Origin: Ampullaceana balthica
Lineage: Eukaryota > Mollusca > Gastropoda > Lymnaeidae
Direction: 5' to 3'
DNA: 64,000 bases
Assembly (NCBI GenBank): GCA_944989445.1
Contig: CALYLW010000011.1
Location: 3,191,501-3,255,500 of the forward strand
The position numbers were made by a program, and so were the translations under genes. Shown here in pieces: positions 51,042 through 63,479 of this stretch. Each line of letters starts with the position of its first letter. The stretch's first letter is position 1. Under the pieces are notes generated by a model, which was given only the letters and a program-made list of their open reading frames with translations, did no database searches and was not told the DNA's origin.

Positions 51042-53949
51042 CAATCCAAGAAAAAAGAATCACCCCAAAGAAAAAGACTTCCTCGAGGTGTGATCCTTAT
51101 AAAAAGTTAAATTGCAGCCCAAATAAATGTTATAAACGAAACAATGTAGCAAGCGTCCGTAGCTGTAATCCAACATATCGTGTACCCTGGGCCGAGGTTA
51201 AGCTTGAACACGCACCGCCGTGTATCGGATTTATCGCATTGTCTTCTCTTTGTTGGATTGTTTCCCTTTCCTTATATATCCGTAAAACTTATTTTTCCTT
51301 AATGCAGCCTTCTCAGCTCCTATCTCGCTCCTCACTTCTCGCATACCCCTTCCTCATAGCTAAGTATTTTCTAGCACCTAGCCATGTTGGGTTGTTTGTT
51401 CAACAATTTAAAGCAACAACGCAGTTGGTAGACAGAGGCGTCAGAATTTTAGTCACAAGAGAGTGAGCTAAAAAAGTAATGGAGTTTGCATGAGAAACTG
51501 TTCTTAACAATGTCAACATTTTTAAATGGTCCCCTTATTTGTTTTTCTTTCACCATAAAAATAATATATTTTTTTAAATGAACATAATAAAAATCTTAAC
51601 AGCGCACGTCTTTCAATACGCCCTGTACATGTTTAGGGCACCTCATACGTGCTCCTCATTCATAACGCTAATGATAGTAGTAGATGACATCTTTCTCAAC
51701 TTTGTTTGTATCATGTATCCACATCCACTAATCCACTGCCCCCCCCCCAATCCCCAAAATTTGAGTGGATCAGCGACCGAGAGTGCTGGGTCATCAAAGG
51801 TTAGCTACATTTCCCCGGTTGTCTCCCTTGGCCCTTGCCCAAACCAACGGAGATGAGAGGGCCCTGTGTTGATAAAGGGCCACCGAAAGGAATGTGGCAT
51901 ACTTAGTGGAGGGGTGGGTGGAAAGTTAGCGGACGAGTGTTGTGGCGTCGGTTGTGCTCGTGTATTGTGACAAACCTGACATTCCTGTTGTTTGCAGACG
52001 ATGTTCCTTGACAATAGTTTGTTTTAGTTGTTGGTTTTTGTTTCCTTTAGGAAAACGTGATGGCAATGACAATTAAATTAATGAAACGGAGAAAGTTAAA
52101 TGGAGAGACTGATGGTCATGAAAGAACATTAAGTTTGTGAAGACTTTAGTTTTATGAAAAGTCTTGCTTATAGTTTCAGTAGGGTCGTGAATAAATTGGG
52201 TTCGAACCTACCGAACCCCATAGCATGCAATGATTGTCTCTGATGTTAATTCAAACAATCCTTGCCCCACCTCCACACCCATCATACATCATCTTTAACC
52301 CCCCCCCCGCCGACATGCACTCTTACACAATAAAATACTCCAACACGACCCGTGTATGTCACATTGTCAAACTGTCAAAATGTCGGTGACTTACCTGCGT
52401 CATGTAAACCATTTTAAAACTAACCTGATCTGACCGCCTGACGTCAGTACCACTAGCTGGGCTACTCTCGAAAATAATCTTTTTATTCCGCCAAGGAATG
52501 CAAATCAACACATTAAAAACAATATCAGGCACTACAGTACAGGTTTTTGTAAAACTTGGTCTCTAACACAAATGAAAAACTTGTCTTTGAAAAGGCACCA
52601 GATATGTATTTCATTGTTTCTATCTAACGTTACATCGGGGGTGGGGGGGGGGTGGGTGGGAACCATTTCACTAGAGTTATGATCGTAGTCATGTATTGTG
52701 TTTATGTTTAAGGACTGCCAAGATAGTCAAAATGCCCACATATATATGGTCAGATATGAGAACTAAGAGTCAGCTACATGTCTAAAACTCGCTAATTGGT
52801 TTCGTCAGTAAAATTACAACTACCAGACACTGCGTCAGACATCCTCCTCCAGACCCTGCTTCAGACACCTTTCTTCAGACGCCTTCCTTCAGACACCCTC
52901 CTCCAGAATCCTCCGGACTCCCTCTTCCAAACCCTATTCAACTCAAGACACTCTCCTTCAGACGCCTTCCTCCAGACATCCTCCCCCAGACCCTCCTCCG
53001 GACACCCTCTTCAAGACACCCTCCTCCAGACACCCTCCCCCAGACACACTCCCAGACACCCTCCTCCAGAAACCCTCCCCCAGACCATTGTTAGAAGGTG
53101 TTCAGCCCTCAGTCTCAACTCGTGAAGGTGTTCAGCCCTCAGTTCAGGCCCCAGTTAGGATCGGTTTACAGCCACTTTAGCTCTATTTTCTCAGACCACT
53201 TGAACTGTTGGTGATCGAATCAGTTCGGAAATAAATAAAAGCCGCAGTCGAAAGACGATTCGATCAGATACGTAAGCGATTGGGAGGGAGTGGGGTCGAG
53301 GAAAGCTTGAAAATAAAATAATTCCTTTTAAAACGTGATTTTAAGTGTGTAGTGGGAAAAAAACATGAAGGCTGGTGTGTGTGTGTGTTAAAAGACGGAT
53401 CTAGAAAACCAGGTAGTTGTTGTTTAGGGGCAGGTCTCGAGAATAAACAAACATGGCGTTGATGTTAACTCACAGAGAGTAACAGCATTCAAGTGTATTA
53501 GAAACGTGCAAGTGTTGGTGGGAAGGACTTTGGAGACTGTGAAGATGTGCTATGAAATATCTCTTGGAATCTTTTGACACTGCACTGTCAAATTTAAACA
53601 AGGGAAAGCTCTACACATAGACTTCCCTATATATGTTCATTTTTCGTTGACGAATGGTGATCGGGATTTTTTATTATTTTTTATTTTGTTGCTGTTCCTG
53701 CTGCAATTTTGTTGTTACTTTTCTAAATATTCTATTATCAGGTGGTAACACATGTATGATTAGTAGCAGTAGCAGCAGAAGATCTGACAAGAATACGTGA
53801 ATACTTGTTTGCTGAATGGTATTTCAACAGCACTCCAATTACACACGTTAATGACTTAATGACACACACGTACCCACAACACGCCCCACACACACATGTA
53901 TATACAACAAAACCAAACAACGCCGTGATCCCGCCACCACCACCACACC
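51042..53949. other. Intron, no gene seen
   Basis: Includes a chance 143-residue frame at 51035-51466, an exact CRE at 52439-52446, a G-rich patch at 52636-52661 and the degenerate CAGAC repeats. A palindromic gggttcgaacctaccgaaccc near 52198 is not part of a tRNA. Confidence 0.5.
52828..53090. repeat. Degenerate CTTCAGACNCC / CCAGACACCCTCCT repeats
   Basis: Pyrimidine-rich units of about 12-15 bp with a shared cagac core recur irregularly over about 260 bp. It is an old simple-sequence array and makes a spurious open frame on the + strand. Confidence 0.85.
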
Positions 53950-54080
53950 TCTCCCTGGATTGTGCGCTTAATGTCACCCCGCCTGACATCAGCGGACGGA
54001 CACATTGATGGATGGCATGCAGTATCTGACACGGTGTCATTCGCCTATACGAGGCCAACACTATCATTACAGGCCACCGT
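53950..54080. promoter_or_regulatory. Candidate Hox-Pbx enhancer with TGATGGATGG
   Basis: TGATGGATGG at 54006-54015 is identical to the Pbx-Hox core of the labial/Hoxb1 autoregulatory repeat as I know it. ctgacatcagcgg lies 30 bp before it and ctgacacggtgtca shortly after, giving further TGACA half-sites. Confidence 0.38.
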
Positions 54081-56559
54081 TAGCTTTCAACAGCAACAAG
54101 GGCCGTTACAAACAGTTGGGGAGTGGCGGTAACCTGTGGAGGTGGTTAGAAATAACAACTGGTCTGTAAAGCAGTTTCCTTACAATGGAGTGACCTGGGC
54201 GTCGGTCATAGAGTTCAGGGAAAGGTAGGAAAATTTGATTGATTTTCACCCTGGCTTTTGAATTTGATATTGCTGGATGCCGTGAAATATTCGCATGCGT
54301 TGCGACATTGGTGTCAAATGTATACAAGGAATCCACTCTTGGCTAAAAAATTAAATTAAAGTTTATTTGAATTGTTTGTTAGTTAGCACTGTCAACTGTA
54401 TCACTACACAGCTGTATGCAAGGAAAAGTTGAATCACGTAAGTTTAAGGATCTATCCCTACATAACAAAAATATTCATTGGTCGTGCGCCAATTTTTTTG
54501 TTAATATTGTCGTTCGGTGTCAACTATCAGATTCTTGCTTAAATTATGAGAAAACAAACCCAGGACCGCAAATTAAAAATAAGGGTAGAATGAACCCTCG
54601 CCCCATTCTCGGGTGGGTAGAAAGGCCCTGTAACACGAGTTCCCTGGAATGTCTAAGCACCACACTACACTAGGCGTGACTCGTGTGAATCCTTGGCCGG
54701 GCATTCTTAGAACTTCGTTGACAAAACTATTAAACTGACTTACTGGACTACACCGCAGAGATGGCAGAATGGACGAGTTCATGATTCCATGTCTCCTGTG
54801 AGGGGGTTGGGGAGGGGATGGAGTTAAAATAAAAATGAGATCATACAAAATAGTCACTGACTTTGCTACGAAACAAATGGTCGAAGGGGTAGAAAAAACT
54901 TCAGTTTTGTCACGATCCCCGCCCTAGCGCCCCTTTAGGAAACACAACAAAAATTTCCCCGTGGCGCCCCTTTGTGCGCGATCGTGCGCCACAAAATAAC
55001 ATCTAGCCAACTGGAAAGACCAAGTCTGTGGGGAGACTAGAGGGGGGAACCTAACGAGGCGCCCTACTGGTTTAACCCACTTGGGCGCCTCTGCTGATGT
55101 TCCGGAAGATCTAATGCACTGACCATGTCGCTCGGCAAGACGGCAAAGTGTGTTAGGTAGAGTGGTAGCGGCGGCTTGTGGTGTAGAATTAACGCTGGTG
55201 TGGGAAGGTAACCCCATTAGGAATTTTTAGGGCAACAGTTATCACCGCACGTAAGAGTGGAAGAGTTAAGTCAAGATAGTTAAAATTTTAGGCTAATGAA
55301 TGGAAAGAAATCCAATTCAAATTTACAATTTTTTAAAAGCTCTGCATTAACACTTATGTTGAAATATTTTTTGTGTTCATTCAAAAATATGCTTTAAGCG
55401 CCCCCCCCCCAATTTTCCCCACCCCTCCCCCGGCTGCTTCCATGTCTAAAGAGAAAAAAAACACCTCGCTATTGCAATGTGACCAAGCAATAAATCTACA
55501 CCGTCACTGGTAGATCCCGGCACTTAATGTTATATCGTTTTAGGTACCGGGTTTAATAAAGCATGCCAGCTTCATTCACAGCCTACACCATTGACACGAT
55601 TTCGTTTGTGCGAACTACGAATATCCTCTCGACTTTGGTTGTATTACAATCCAACTTTGTTCTATACAAAACACTTGATAGCCTCCAAGAAGCGAGCCAA
55701 CGATACACTGTAACACCCCCTCCTATCCACACACACTTTTCAGTGTCCCTTCTTACCATCACTTAACATCTATCTGGATGTGGGTCGTAGGAGCGTGTGT
55801 GGAAAAAAAGGAGGGTGGGGGTGGTTGGAGGCTTAGATTTCAAGAGTTCCATGTATTTCCTCAACCACGAAAATCGCCTTTTTAGGGTTAAGAAGATGTC
55901 TACTGTGCCTGACAATCGACAAGAGAGTGTGCGTGTATGGGGGGGGGGTGACACGACATTGAATACCCTCCGTGGTGTGCTGAGTGTACGACGCCATGCG
56001 TGAAATGAAGTTCCAGGGGAGGACAGACAATAGCCAGATAAACTGGGAATACAATCCACGTTATCCCATTCTGACTAGCCCCAGCCACCCCCTCCCCCCT
56101 CACGACCTCTCTATAGGTGTGTATACCATTTTTTTACGTATACGTGTCTCTTGTGTCTACCCTCCGGTAAAGCCCTGTTTTGCCTCAGCCCCCACTTTTC
56201 TCGAATCTAATCTCTTTGTTTGTTAAGTGAGACAACATGGTTGTTGTCAAACTGGAGGGCAAGGTTGAAAAATGGCGCTTATGTGGGGTGTGGGATCACT
56301 GATGGGGTCAGGGCTTACCCCCATGAAATTTGTGACGTACCTTCACCAGGGCGAGAAAAGGACTTAAACCATGAATGAGGAGTTTCCCAAATAGACAAAA
56401 ATATCAGGTGACGTGTATTCTTAATAAATCAAAGGATTAAAAAAAACAGTAACTAAAAATTCCCATTGTTATTATTTTATAAGAAACACATAATGAGTTC
56501 ACAATGTTTTTACTTCATTATTGCTACATTTTTTTCCTTAAGTAAGAGGTTATTCTGAG
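54081..56559. other. Intron, no gene seen
   Basis: A GC-balanced block at 54890-55230 has repeated gcgcccctttnggaa / gcgcccctttgtgcg phrases (54926, 54963). C10 near 55400 and G9 near 55939. No coding homology seen. Confidence 0.45.
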
Positions 56560-56910
56560 GGTCGGAGGCGCTAAGTTCACTCCGACCTCACGCGCTCTGA
56601 TTAAAACGGCACAAAAGTAGTTTCTATTAATGCACTTGACTTTTTTTTATTCAAGAAAGTCCAAACTGCAGTGAGATCATATTTTATCTTTGAAGCAATT
56701 AGGAACGTGCGCGCAGATTGAATTTTATCGATTACGGTAAAAGAATTGAGTTTAATCCCACGTGACAACTCATCTCTTGTACGCGGCGTCGCTCAAGTGA
56801 AGACAATCGGTGTCTGAACTGTACGGTGGCTTAGAGAGTAATTGGATTCCCCCAGCGCGTACATTGGCCTGGAGCTAGGCCCTGGAGTCGTAAATTTATC
56901 GCTTGTTTTA
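56560..56910. promoter_or_regulatory. Candidate enhancer island with AbdB-like site
   Basis: Contains ctctgattaaaacggcac, attttatcgattacggtaaa and gtcgtaaatttatcg (56887-56901). The last holds TTTACGAC in reverse, a posterior-Hox type core. aatcccacgtgacaac carries an E-box. Confidence 0.25.
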
Positions 56911-56999
56911 TTGTTTAAACAACACTTTTTAAAAATATTTTAAAAACTTAAAAGCCGCATATAAAAACAAAACAAAAATCTTTTTAAAGGCGTCTATTT

Positions 57000-58538
57000 A
57001 AATACTGTAATTTAATTTTTTAATAACTAGGAAAAAATTTAAAAAAGGAATGAAAATGGAGACGTTGTGTCACATGCCATGCCATTTATTGTTATATTTT
57101 TGCAGTCTTATGCAAAATCGGGGATCTGAACACGTTTTTTAAGGAGTCCTAACGGTTTTGATTGAGAGTGAGTATTTCAAGTAACACCTCAAAGATTCGT
57201 CCTGTTCTTTCATCAAGTGTCATCATCCGTGCAGCTGTGTGGATATAAGGCCGCGCCCGGGCTGCTTGCTATCTACAACTATAAGATGCCCAATAAGACC
57301 AAAGAGTGTGCAATTGTCACCGTTCAGATGTTTGCCGATGATCATTTGGCCTACAAATGTCGACCCTTCAACAAGTTACCATATCCAGCTTTTAAGTGGG
57401 TCCCATATAATTACAACTGACCCAATAATCAATGCTGGACCCCATATGTCCGTAGGTCGTCCATGCGTCTCTAGGGATGTTAGGTGTACACGCGTCCATT
57501 AAGGAGGCTATTTATTTATTTTAATTTTTTTTTCTAAATTTAGCGTGCCAGATCTCCCCTTTCCCCCCACCCTTTCTGTTTGAATAGAATTATCATAATC
57601 AGAGCGCTTGTCTTGACGCCATATTGGATACGGATATTCTTACGACAGGAGACAAAGGGCGGAAGCGACGTCGACAAACGGGTACGGACCGGTGCAACAA
57701 AAAAGTCAGAAACGTTAAGGGACACAGGAGATCTTTAATTAGATTAAGTTGGTAATGACAGAGCATAAGGGAAGATAATTATAGTAATATGGATTATGTC
57801 AACGACGGCAGTACGTTAAACTGATTCCACTGACTGAGAAGGTTTGCAGATCAAATTCAACGAAATTTTGCTGGAGATTTGTTGGTATTTTTCTTTTTAA
57901 ATTGTTCTTTCCGTTAGTTGATTATATTATCATCCTACATTTATTTATATGCATGTTTTTGTAGCTGTTGTTGGGGAGGAGTGGGGGTTTGTGATGGTAT
58001 TTTGTTGTCCTATTTTTTATTATTATTTTTTAAAAATCTATTTCATTCTGACCCATTTTATTGTCACATAATTATCAACATAAAATCAACATGACTCGCC
58101 TGCTCATTGTCACGGTACAGTACTATAACCACTTGATGTCTGAAGTCACTTTTTTTTTCTAACCCCACTTCTACTCTCAACCCTATTCTTTCCCCTTTAT
58201 CTTATACTCAGTACCCCAATCTTCGTCATGAATTTACCAAACTGCGTAACGTATTTAAATTTTGCATTCACACAGGCAGAGAAACACGCAGAAACACACA
58301 CACACTTACGTACGTAATCAAATAGCACATAGATTTTGTTAGTGGTAGTGATCTCCCCTTAATCCAGCTTTCACTTATAAAAAATTGATGTTATAAAAGC
58401 CCCCGCTTGGATTAATCCTCCGTCTTTAACCGAAGTCATTAGCCGATGTGGTCACAGCGACGAACATATTGTGTAACTCAATAATCCTTTTAACTTTTAA
58501 CAAATAGCCAAGCTGAAACTGGTTATGTCTTTGAAAAA

Positions 58539-58540
<2 letters not shown>
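57000..58540. other. Intron, no gene seen
   Basis: 57580-57770 is GC-balanced with cttgacgccatattggatac, tctttaattagattaagttg and ggtaatgacagagc, a possible enhancer. A 67-residue frame at 57217-57420 ends cleanly but has no recognised family. The rest is AT-rich. Confidence 0.45.
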
Positions 58541-58544
<4 letters not shown>

Positions 58545-58569
<25 letters not shown>

Positions 58570-58580
58570 GATAGATATAT

Positions 58581-58641
<61 letters not shown>

Positions 58642-58760
58642 TATATAGATATATAGATATATAGATAGATAGATAGATAGAAATATAGATATATAGATAG
58701 ATAGATATAGATATAGATATAGATATATTATATATAGATATATAGATAGATATATATTGA
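58545..58760. repeat. (TA)n / (TAGA)n microsatellite
   Basis: Two TA runs separated and followed by gatatatagata blocks; about 215 bp of pure TA/TAGA composition. Confidence 0.98.
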
Positions 58761-58974
58761 AATTTCCAGGTCACGAAATAACTTAAAGTTAGTTTAATCT
58801 TATCGTTTAAGGCGATAATTTAGAAATTGTAGACAAAAATCTAATAACTCGGTCTATTTCGCTACAAAAAGTATAATTTCCCCATTGAATCAATTATAAG
58901 TCCCATATATCTGCAGTGGACATCTGTTGCCTTATAAACATACGGCTCTCACCGTTTTATTCAATCGCTCTAAG

Positions 58975-59190
58975 TCAAGATTCATTTACACTGACGACTT
59001 TCAGTCAACGATTCATTGACACAGGCGGCTTAAAAAGCCCGTATTTCATTTACACAAGTGACTTTCAGACTCCATAGTCAATTTACACAGATAATTGTCA
59101 AATTCAATGATCCATTTTACACAGAAAACTGTCAAAGTCGATGGTTAATTTACACTGGCGTCTGCCAATATATTTCATTTACACATACGA
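58975..59190. repeat. Very degenerate ~30-45 bp tandem repeat
   Basis: The motif ttcatttacac(t/a)…cgacttt recurs six or seven times (for example at 58981, 59046, 59088, 59115, 59146 and 59176) with variable spacing, as expected of an old decayed minisatellite. Confidence 0.65.
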
Positions 59191-59889
59191 CTTATGCACG
59201 GAATTTTCAAATCCAGAGCCAGCCGCTCATTCAACTCGTTGTCTTCTGCACCGGTGGTAGCTGTGGAGGGGGGGGGAGGGGGGTAATTTCTTTGCAGCTT
59301 CTTGATATATAGAATTGTTTACCCGTTATCATTTTCGAATGTAATTTTAATTCAGATAATTTCCCGGTGTCACTCGTCACATGTAAAGTGGTAGAGTAAG
59401 TCTCTGCATCATCTTCAACTTAACCAAGTAATAGGCTTTTTTTTTCTTTCCCTGGTGGCTATCATGAAGATAACGTGTTTCTAAGAAATATAATTATTGC
59501 TCAATTCTCCGCTAAAATGTATCCTCATTTGTTAATTTTTTTTTGAAATTAGTATGGACCCCGGTGCCTTAATGGGCAGCAACTAAAAACATGATATATT
59601 TCAATTACTTTTTTTTTAAAGTGATTCTTATTATTTAAATTTGTAAACGTTTTTTTTAAAAAAATATTTTTTTAAATGCTCGTCTGAATTGTGAATCACA
59701 GAAGAATACAGAATTACCTATTGTTATACCTTTAGGATTATGAGAACTTAGAATAACATGACTAAAAATCAATAAGCTGCGTTTTATCCTAGTCGAGTGT
59801 CTCTCCGTTTCGTAGACGTTACATAAACAATTATTGTGGTCGAAAGCGGAAGTGCGCGTCATCTATTTTAATACGCGCGTAAAGAAATC

Positions 59890-60000
59890 GCACAGTATTG
59901 TAAAAGATCGGCTCATATGACGTCATATGATTGGCCAGAAGTTTCCTGGCAACTCTTGAAACTGTCACTGTCGTCATGGCAACCATTGAAATCTGGGAGG
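59890..60000. promoter_or_regulatory. CRE - CCAAT - double RFX X-box cluster
   Basis: CATATGACGTCATATG (59914-59929) is a perfect 16 bp palindrome centred on a CRE. It is followed at once by ATTGG (inverted CCAAT, 59930-59934) and then GTTTCCTGGCAAC (59941-59953) and GTCGTCATGGCAAC (59970-59983). The last two fit the RFX X-box pattern RYYNYY-N1-3-RRNRAC. The three factor types (RFX, CREB, NF-Y) cooperate on known X/Y-box promoters. No transcript start was identified here. Confidence 0.45.
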
Positions 60001-61598
60001 GGGGTAATTTGCCATTTCTTTTATTAGGAAAGATCTGAATAATATTATTTCGATGCCTTAACTTCCCTCGCAGTTTTTTCCTTTCCAGTCCCTATTTATC
60101 TTAGCACTGATCTGAATAAAAATTATTATTTTATCTTACAATTATTTTCAAAATTAAAAGCTATATTAAACACGTATCTCACAGATTAGCTAGCAAGGCA
60201 AAGTCCCGTTAAATAACTGAATTAATTAGATCAGCTTCCAAGCGCCAACAGTGTGGCGGGATGGTGTGTGGATGTGTATGTGTGTGTGGGTGAGTTTGTG
60301 GTAAGGGAAGTGGGGTGGGGTGGTGCGGTTGCCAGAGACTTGCAGCACGAGAGAGAAGGGAGTCAAGGAGAAAGCCACTCTGCTAGAACTCATCTCAGTG
60401 CAGCCCGGGTGACGCCATGAGTTTCCTTCCGGTCTCTTTCCCCCAGAAACACTTGTCAGTTCAGTTGCTTCTACTTCGTTTGCGGCCGGCAGCCGGAATA
60501 ATTATCAAACAGAATTGCAGCAGCTCGATTCCCTCCCCACCCCTCCCCTCACCTATTATAATCATTTTAATTCATTTAATTTTTCCCCGCCTTTCTTAGA
60601 AATTTATTTCGCCGTTAAACTCCGCTTTCATCCTCTGTGTTGTATTCCGAGGTCCGCTTCCTTATGTGTGTGCGTAGAAGTCTTTCGGGCAGCGCTCAGT
60701 GGTGCAATAATAACGTGATGTTAAACCAACCCATGTATTACCATTCGCTTTCTGTAATGATAGAACTTGTGGTAAAGTCAAACTGTTTTTAAAGTCGCTA
60801 AGATTCATATTTCAAACTTACATTTAAAAAACCTTATCCCATTGTGGTGACGAAGAGACACACGGTTTGATTCAAAAGTGTGTGTTGTGGGAAGGGGAGG
60901 GAATGGTTTAGCTTCAGTCAGCTTACCATCCCCACTAATCTGTGAAGTGTTAAATTTGAAACGTTACCAGCCACACCGACCTGCTCAATTTTATCCCCAG
61001 GATGCGACCAAACATGAGCTTAATGAGCCTTAAAATGAATTTAGTAATTATGTTTGTCCCTACCAAAAAAAAATGATTTATCGTCTCTAACCAGCTGGGA
61101 AAAATAATGACTCGTCGCCCCTCCCCTCCCCCTTACACCCGTTTTCGTGTTTCGTCCTGATCTCGATGGCACTCATTCGCCCCCAACCACGGCCCGATGG
61201 TCGCGCCATCTTTGAGACTCTCTTCGGGTGTGAAATAAATGCATTATAGCCCCTTCTAATGAACAACATGCCCCTTCTTTTTAGGGGTCGTCCAAATTCG
61301 GTTATACTCGAAATTTCGTTATTTGCCCCTACACCCCCACCTCACCCCGACAACAAAAAAGACAAAAGGGAGAGAAGCAAAAAGCCAAATGATCGTCACA
61401 CTGTTGTAGGGGAGGGAAAAGGTGGGGGGAAAGGGGGGGAAAACACCCATTGTTTGCCCTGTTGGTGTTCCCCCTTTAATCATTGGCATTGGACGGATTA
61501 CTCTACGGATACATCCACAAAAGATTTCTCCACAAGATTTTCTTTACACGTGATTCACATGGTATAACTGAACCCATCAATGGGGTTTAGGAAATCAT
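60001..61598. other. Intron, no gene seen
   Basis: GT-rich patch at 60250-60330, T/C-rich stretches and GC-balanced parts near 60400-60500 and 61110-61220. No distinctive motif or gene. Confidence 0.45.
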
Positions 61599-61984
61599 CC
61601 CGTTAACACTGGATCGTCCTGTTACTTCTCTTCTCTGTCCCGTTAACACTGGATCGTCCTGTTACTTCTCTTCTCTGTCCCGTTAACACTGGATCGTCCT
61701 GTTACTTCTCTTCTCTGTCCCGTTAACACTGGATCGTCCTGTTACTTCTCTTCTCTGTCCCGTTAACACTGGATCGTCCTGTTACTTCTCTTCTCTGTCC
61801 CGTTAACACTGGATCGTCCTGTTACTTCTCTTCTCTGTCCCGTTAACACTGGATCGTCCTGTTACTTCTCTTCTCTGTCCCGTTAACACTGGATCGTCCT
61901 GTTACTTCTCTTCTCTGTCCCGTTAACACTGGATCGTCCTGTTACTTCTCTTCTCTGTCCCGTTAACACTGGATCGTCCTGTTA
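61599..61984. repeat. 40 bp minisatellite, 9.7 near-perfect copies
   Basis: The unit is cccgttaacactggatcgtc followed by ctgttacttctcttctctgt. Copies appear identical, and the array stops part way through a unit at ctgtta (61984). Another partial copy lies at 62483-62535. Confidence 0.98.
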
Positions 61985-62482
61985 GGCTGTGAACTGAGTG
62001 CATTCGTTTTGCTCTCCTTTTTCGTTTGTCTCCATTTCGACGATCGGCAAGAAAACGGAAGAGAAACGAATGGGTTACATTTTTGTTTCGTCACTGGCGA
62101 CCATTTTCCTCACTTTGGCTCAACTAGGTGGAACAATAATGGAGGCTTTGCAATTGCTCTAACTGTTTTGGATGAAAAGGAAACGTCGAACCCCAAAACG
62201 TTACTGGACACACATAATTTTTTTTACGAAGAGGTGATTTTGGAGAATATCATCATCTTCTGGATGAAGTTTTAAAAGATGAAGAAAAATGTGTTTCCCT
62301 AATTCGGATGCGCCCTGAAACTTGATGAGATGAAGATAAATAGAAGTTAAAAAAAAAGATTTTTAAAAACCACGTTTTATAAGCGGACTAAAAAGAAGAA
62401 AATAAAATTTAAAAAACTTAAAACAAGTACTACGATGTAATAATATTACATCGTAGTACTTGTTTTAAGTTTTTTAAATTTT
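61985..62482. mobile_element. Segment splitting the 40 bp minisatellite, ending in a perfect hairpin
   Basis: The satellite stops at ctgtta (61984), and from about 62483 sequence resumes in the matching part of the unit (ctcttctctgtcccg). The 498 bp between is unrelated and its right end is a 38 bp-arm hairpin. This is what an insertion into the array would look like. I see no left-end inverted repeat, no clear target duplication and no transposase. An 88-residue open frame (62009-62275) matches nothing I know. Confidence 0.5.
62404..62482. repeat. Perfect inverted repeat, 38 bp arms, 3 bp loop
   Basis: The left arm is 62404-62441 (aaaatttaaaaaacttaaaa then caagtactacgatgtaat), the loop is aat, and the right arm is 62445-62482, the exact reverse complement. 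Such a structure would extrude as a cruciform or fold as a long RNA hairpin. Confidence 0.97.
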
Positions 62483-62535
62483 CTCTTCTCTGTCCCGTTA
62501 ACACTGGATCGTCCTGTTACTTCTCTTCTCTGTTT
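62483..62535. repeat. Detached copy of the 40 bp minisatellite
   Basis: It contains one full unit (cccgttaacactggatcgtc and ctgttacttctcttctctgt) plus the tail of a preceding unit, directly abutting the hairpin. Confidence 0.95.
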
Positions 62536-62719
62536 CTATATTTCCTCTCGCCATTCCCCAATCTATCTTTACGTATACGTATGACGTATGTTTTGTTCTC
62601 ACACCTTTTCCATTCACCTCTCTTAATGTTTCACTTTATTTTTATGCTCTCTCCCGCTTACCCACCATGTCTTTTTGCATATTTTCTTGTGATTTTTTAC
62701 ATTCTTACCCTGCCCCTTT

Positions 62720-62814
62720 TATCTGTCTCTCTCTCTCTTTTCCGCACGCCTCTCTTTCTTGCTATTTCGCTCTCTCTCTCTCTCTCTCTCACACGCACAT
62801 CTTCTCTTTCTTGC

Positions 62815-62885
<71 letters not shown>

Positions 62886-62905
62886 CCCTCTCTCTCTCTA
62901 GCCCA
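62720..62905. repeat. (CT)n microsatellite
   Basis: A long CT run with the core at 62818-62882, flanked by two ctttcttgctatttc copies (62753 and 62805). It gives leucine/serine open frames on + and arginine/glutamate ones on -, none meaningful. Confidence 0.98.
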
Positions 62906-63479
62906 GTCTCTCTTATCTCTCACTACCTTTCTTGCACACACTTTTGTATTTCGGTTTTTGCTCCAAATTTTTTTCTTGCTCTCGTGTAATCCTACTGTTA
63001 TATTATATTGAATGTTCATTTATTCGGTTTTCTATCGTCTTTAGAGATAAATTCCGTCTTCAAACTCAATTGATATAAACTCGGCTCTCAACTTTCTTAC
63101 CCGATACCCCGACCTCTAACACAGTATCATTGGTTCCTGACATCCACCTCTGAGATCTTCTCCCCATCCCGAACTTTTAATCGTCTTTATTTACACGTAG
63201 AAACGTGTCATTCGTCATCTTAACCAGTCTCTCATCTATTGCTGTAATATTGTGAACAATCTTTATCTAAACGCAATGGTCGACCACGGAAGCTGGTTTG
63301 TGTTTTCCTGGAAACATTGTCGACCAGAAGAAATGCCACTTCCCCATTTAAAAACAAGCAGAAGAAGAAAGAGCGAACAGAAGGAACATAATTATTCTAC
63401 GCAGCTCCTCGACACATTTGCAAAACAAATTGTGCTATCATAGAATCATATTCATCCATTTTTAAATCTTCTCTTTCTC

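Noticed and set aside
51035..51466. 143-residue + frame
   Set aside because: No recognisable family, no splice context, and it begins at the end of a minisatellite; consistent with chance.
52196..52217. GGTTCGAACC box resembling a tRNA B box
   Set aside because: No matching A box or acceptor stem upstream; it is a palindromic phrase only.
57217..57420. 67-residue frame with a protein-like look (MPNKTKECAIVTVQMF)
   Set aside because: A coding exon cannot be excluded, but there is no known family match, no clear flanking splice signals, and similar-length frames are common here.
62009..62275. 88-residue frame inside the segment that splits the 40 bp satellite
   Set aside because: Considered as a transposase remnant, but no DDE-like or zinc-finger pattern is visible and the length is within chance.
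62581..63011. Leucine/serine-rich frames over the CT microsatellite
   Set aside because: Purely a translation of (CT)n.
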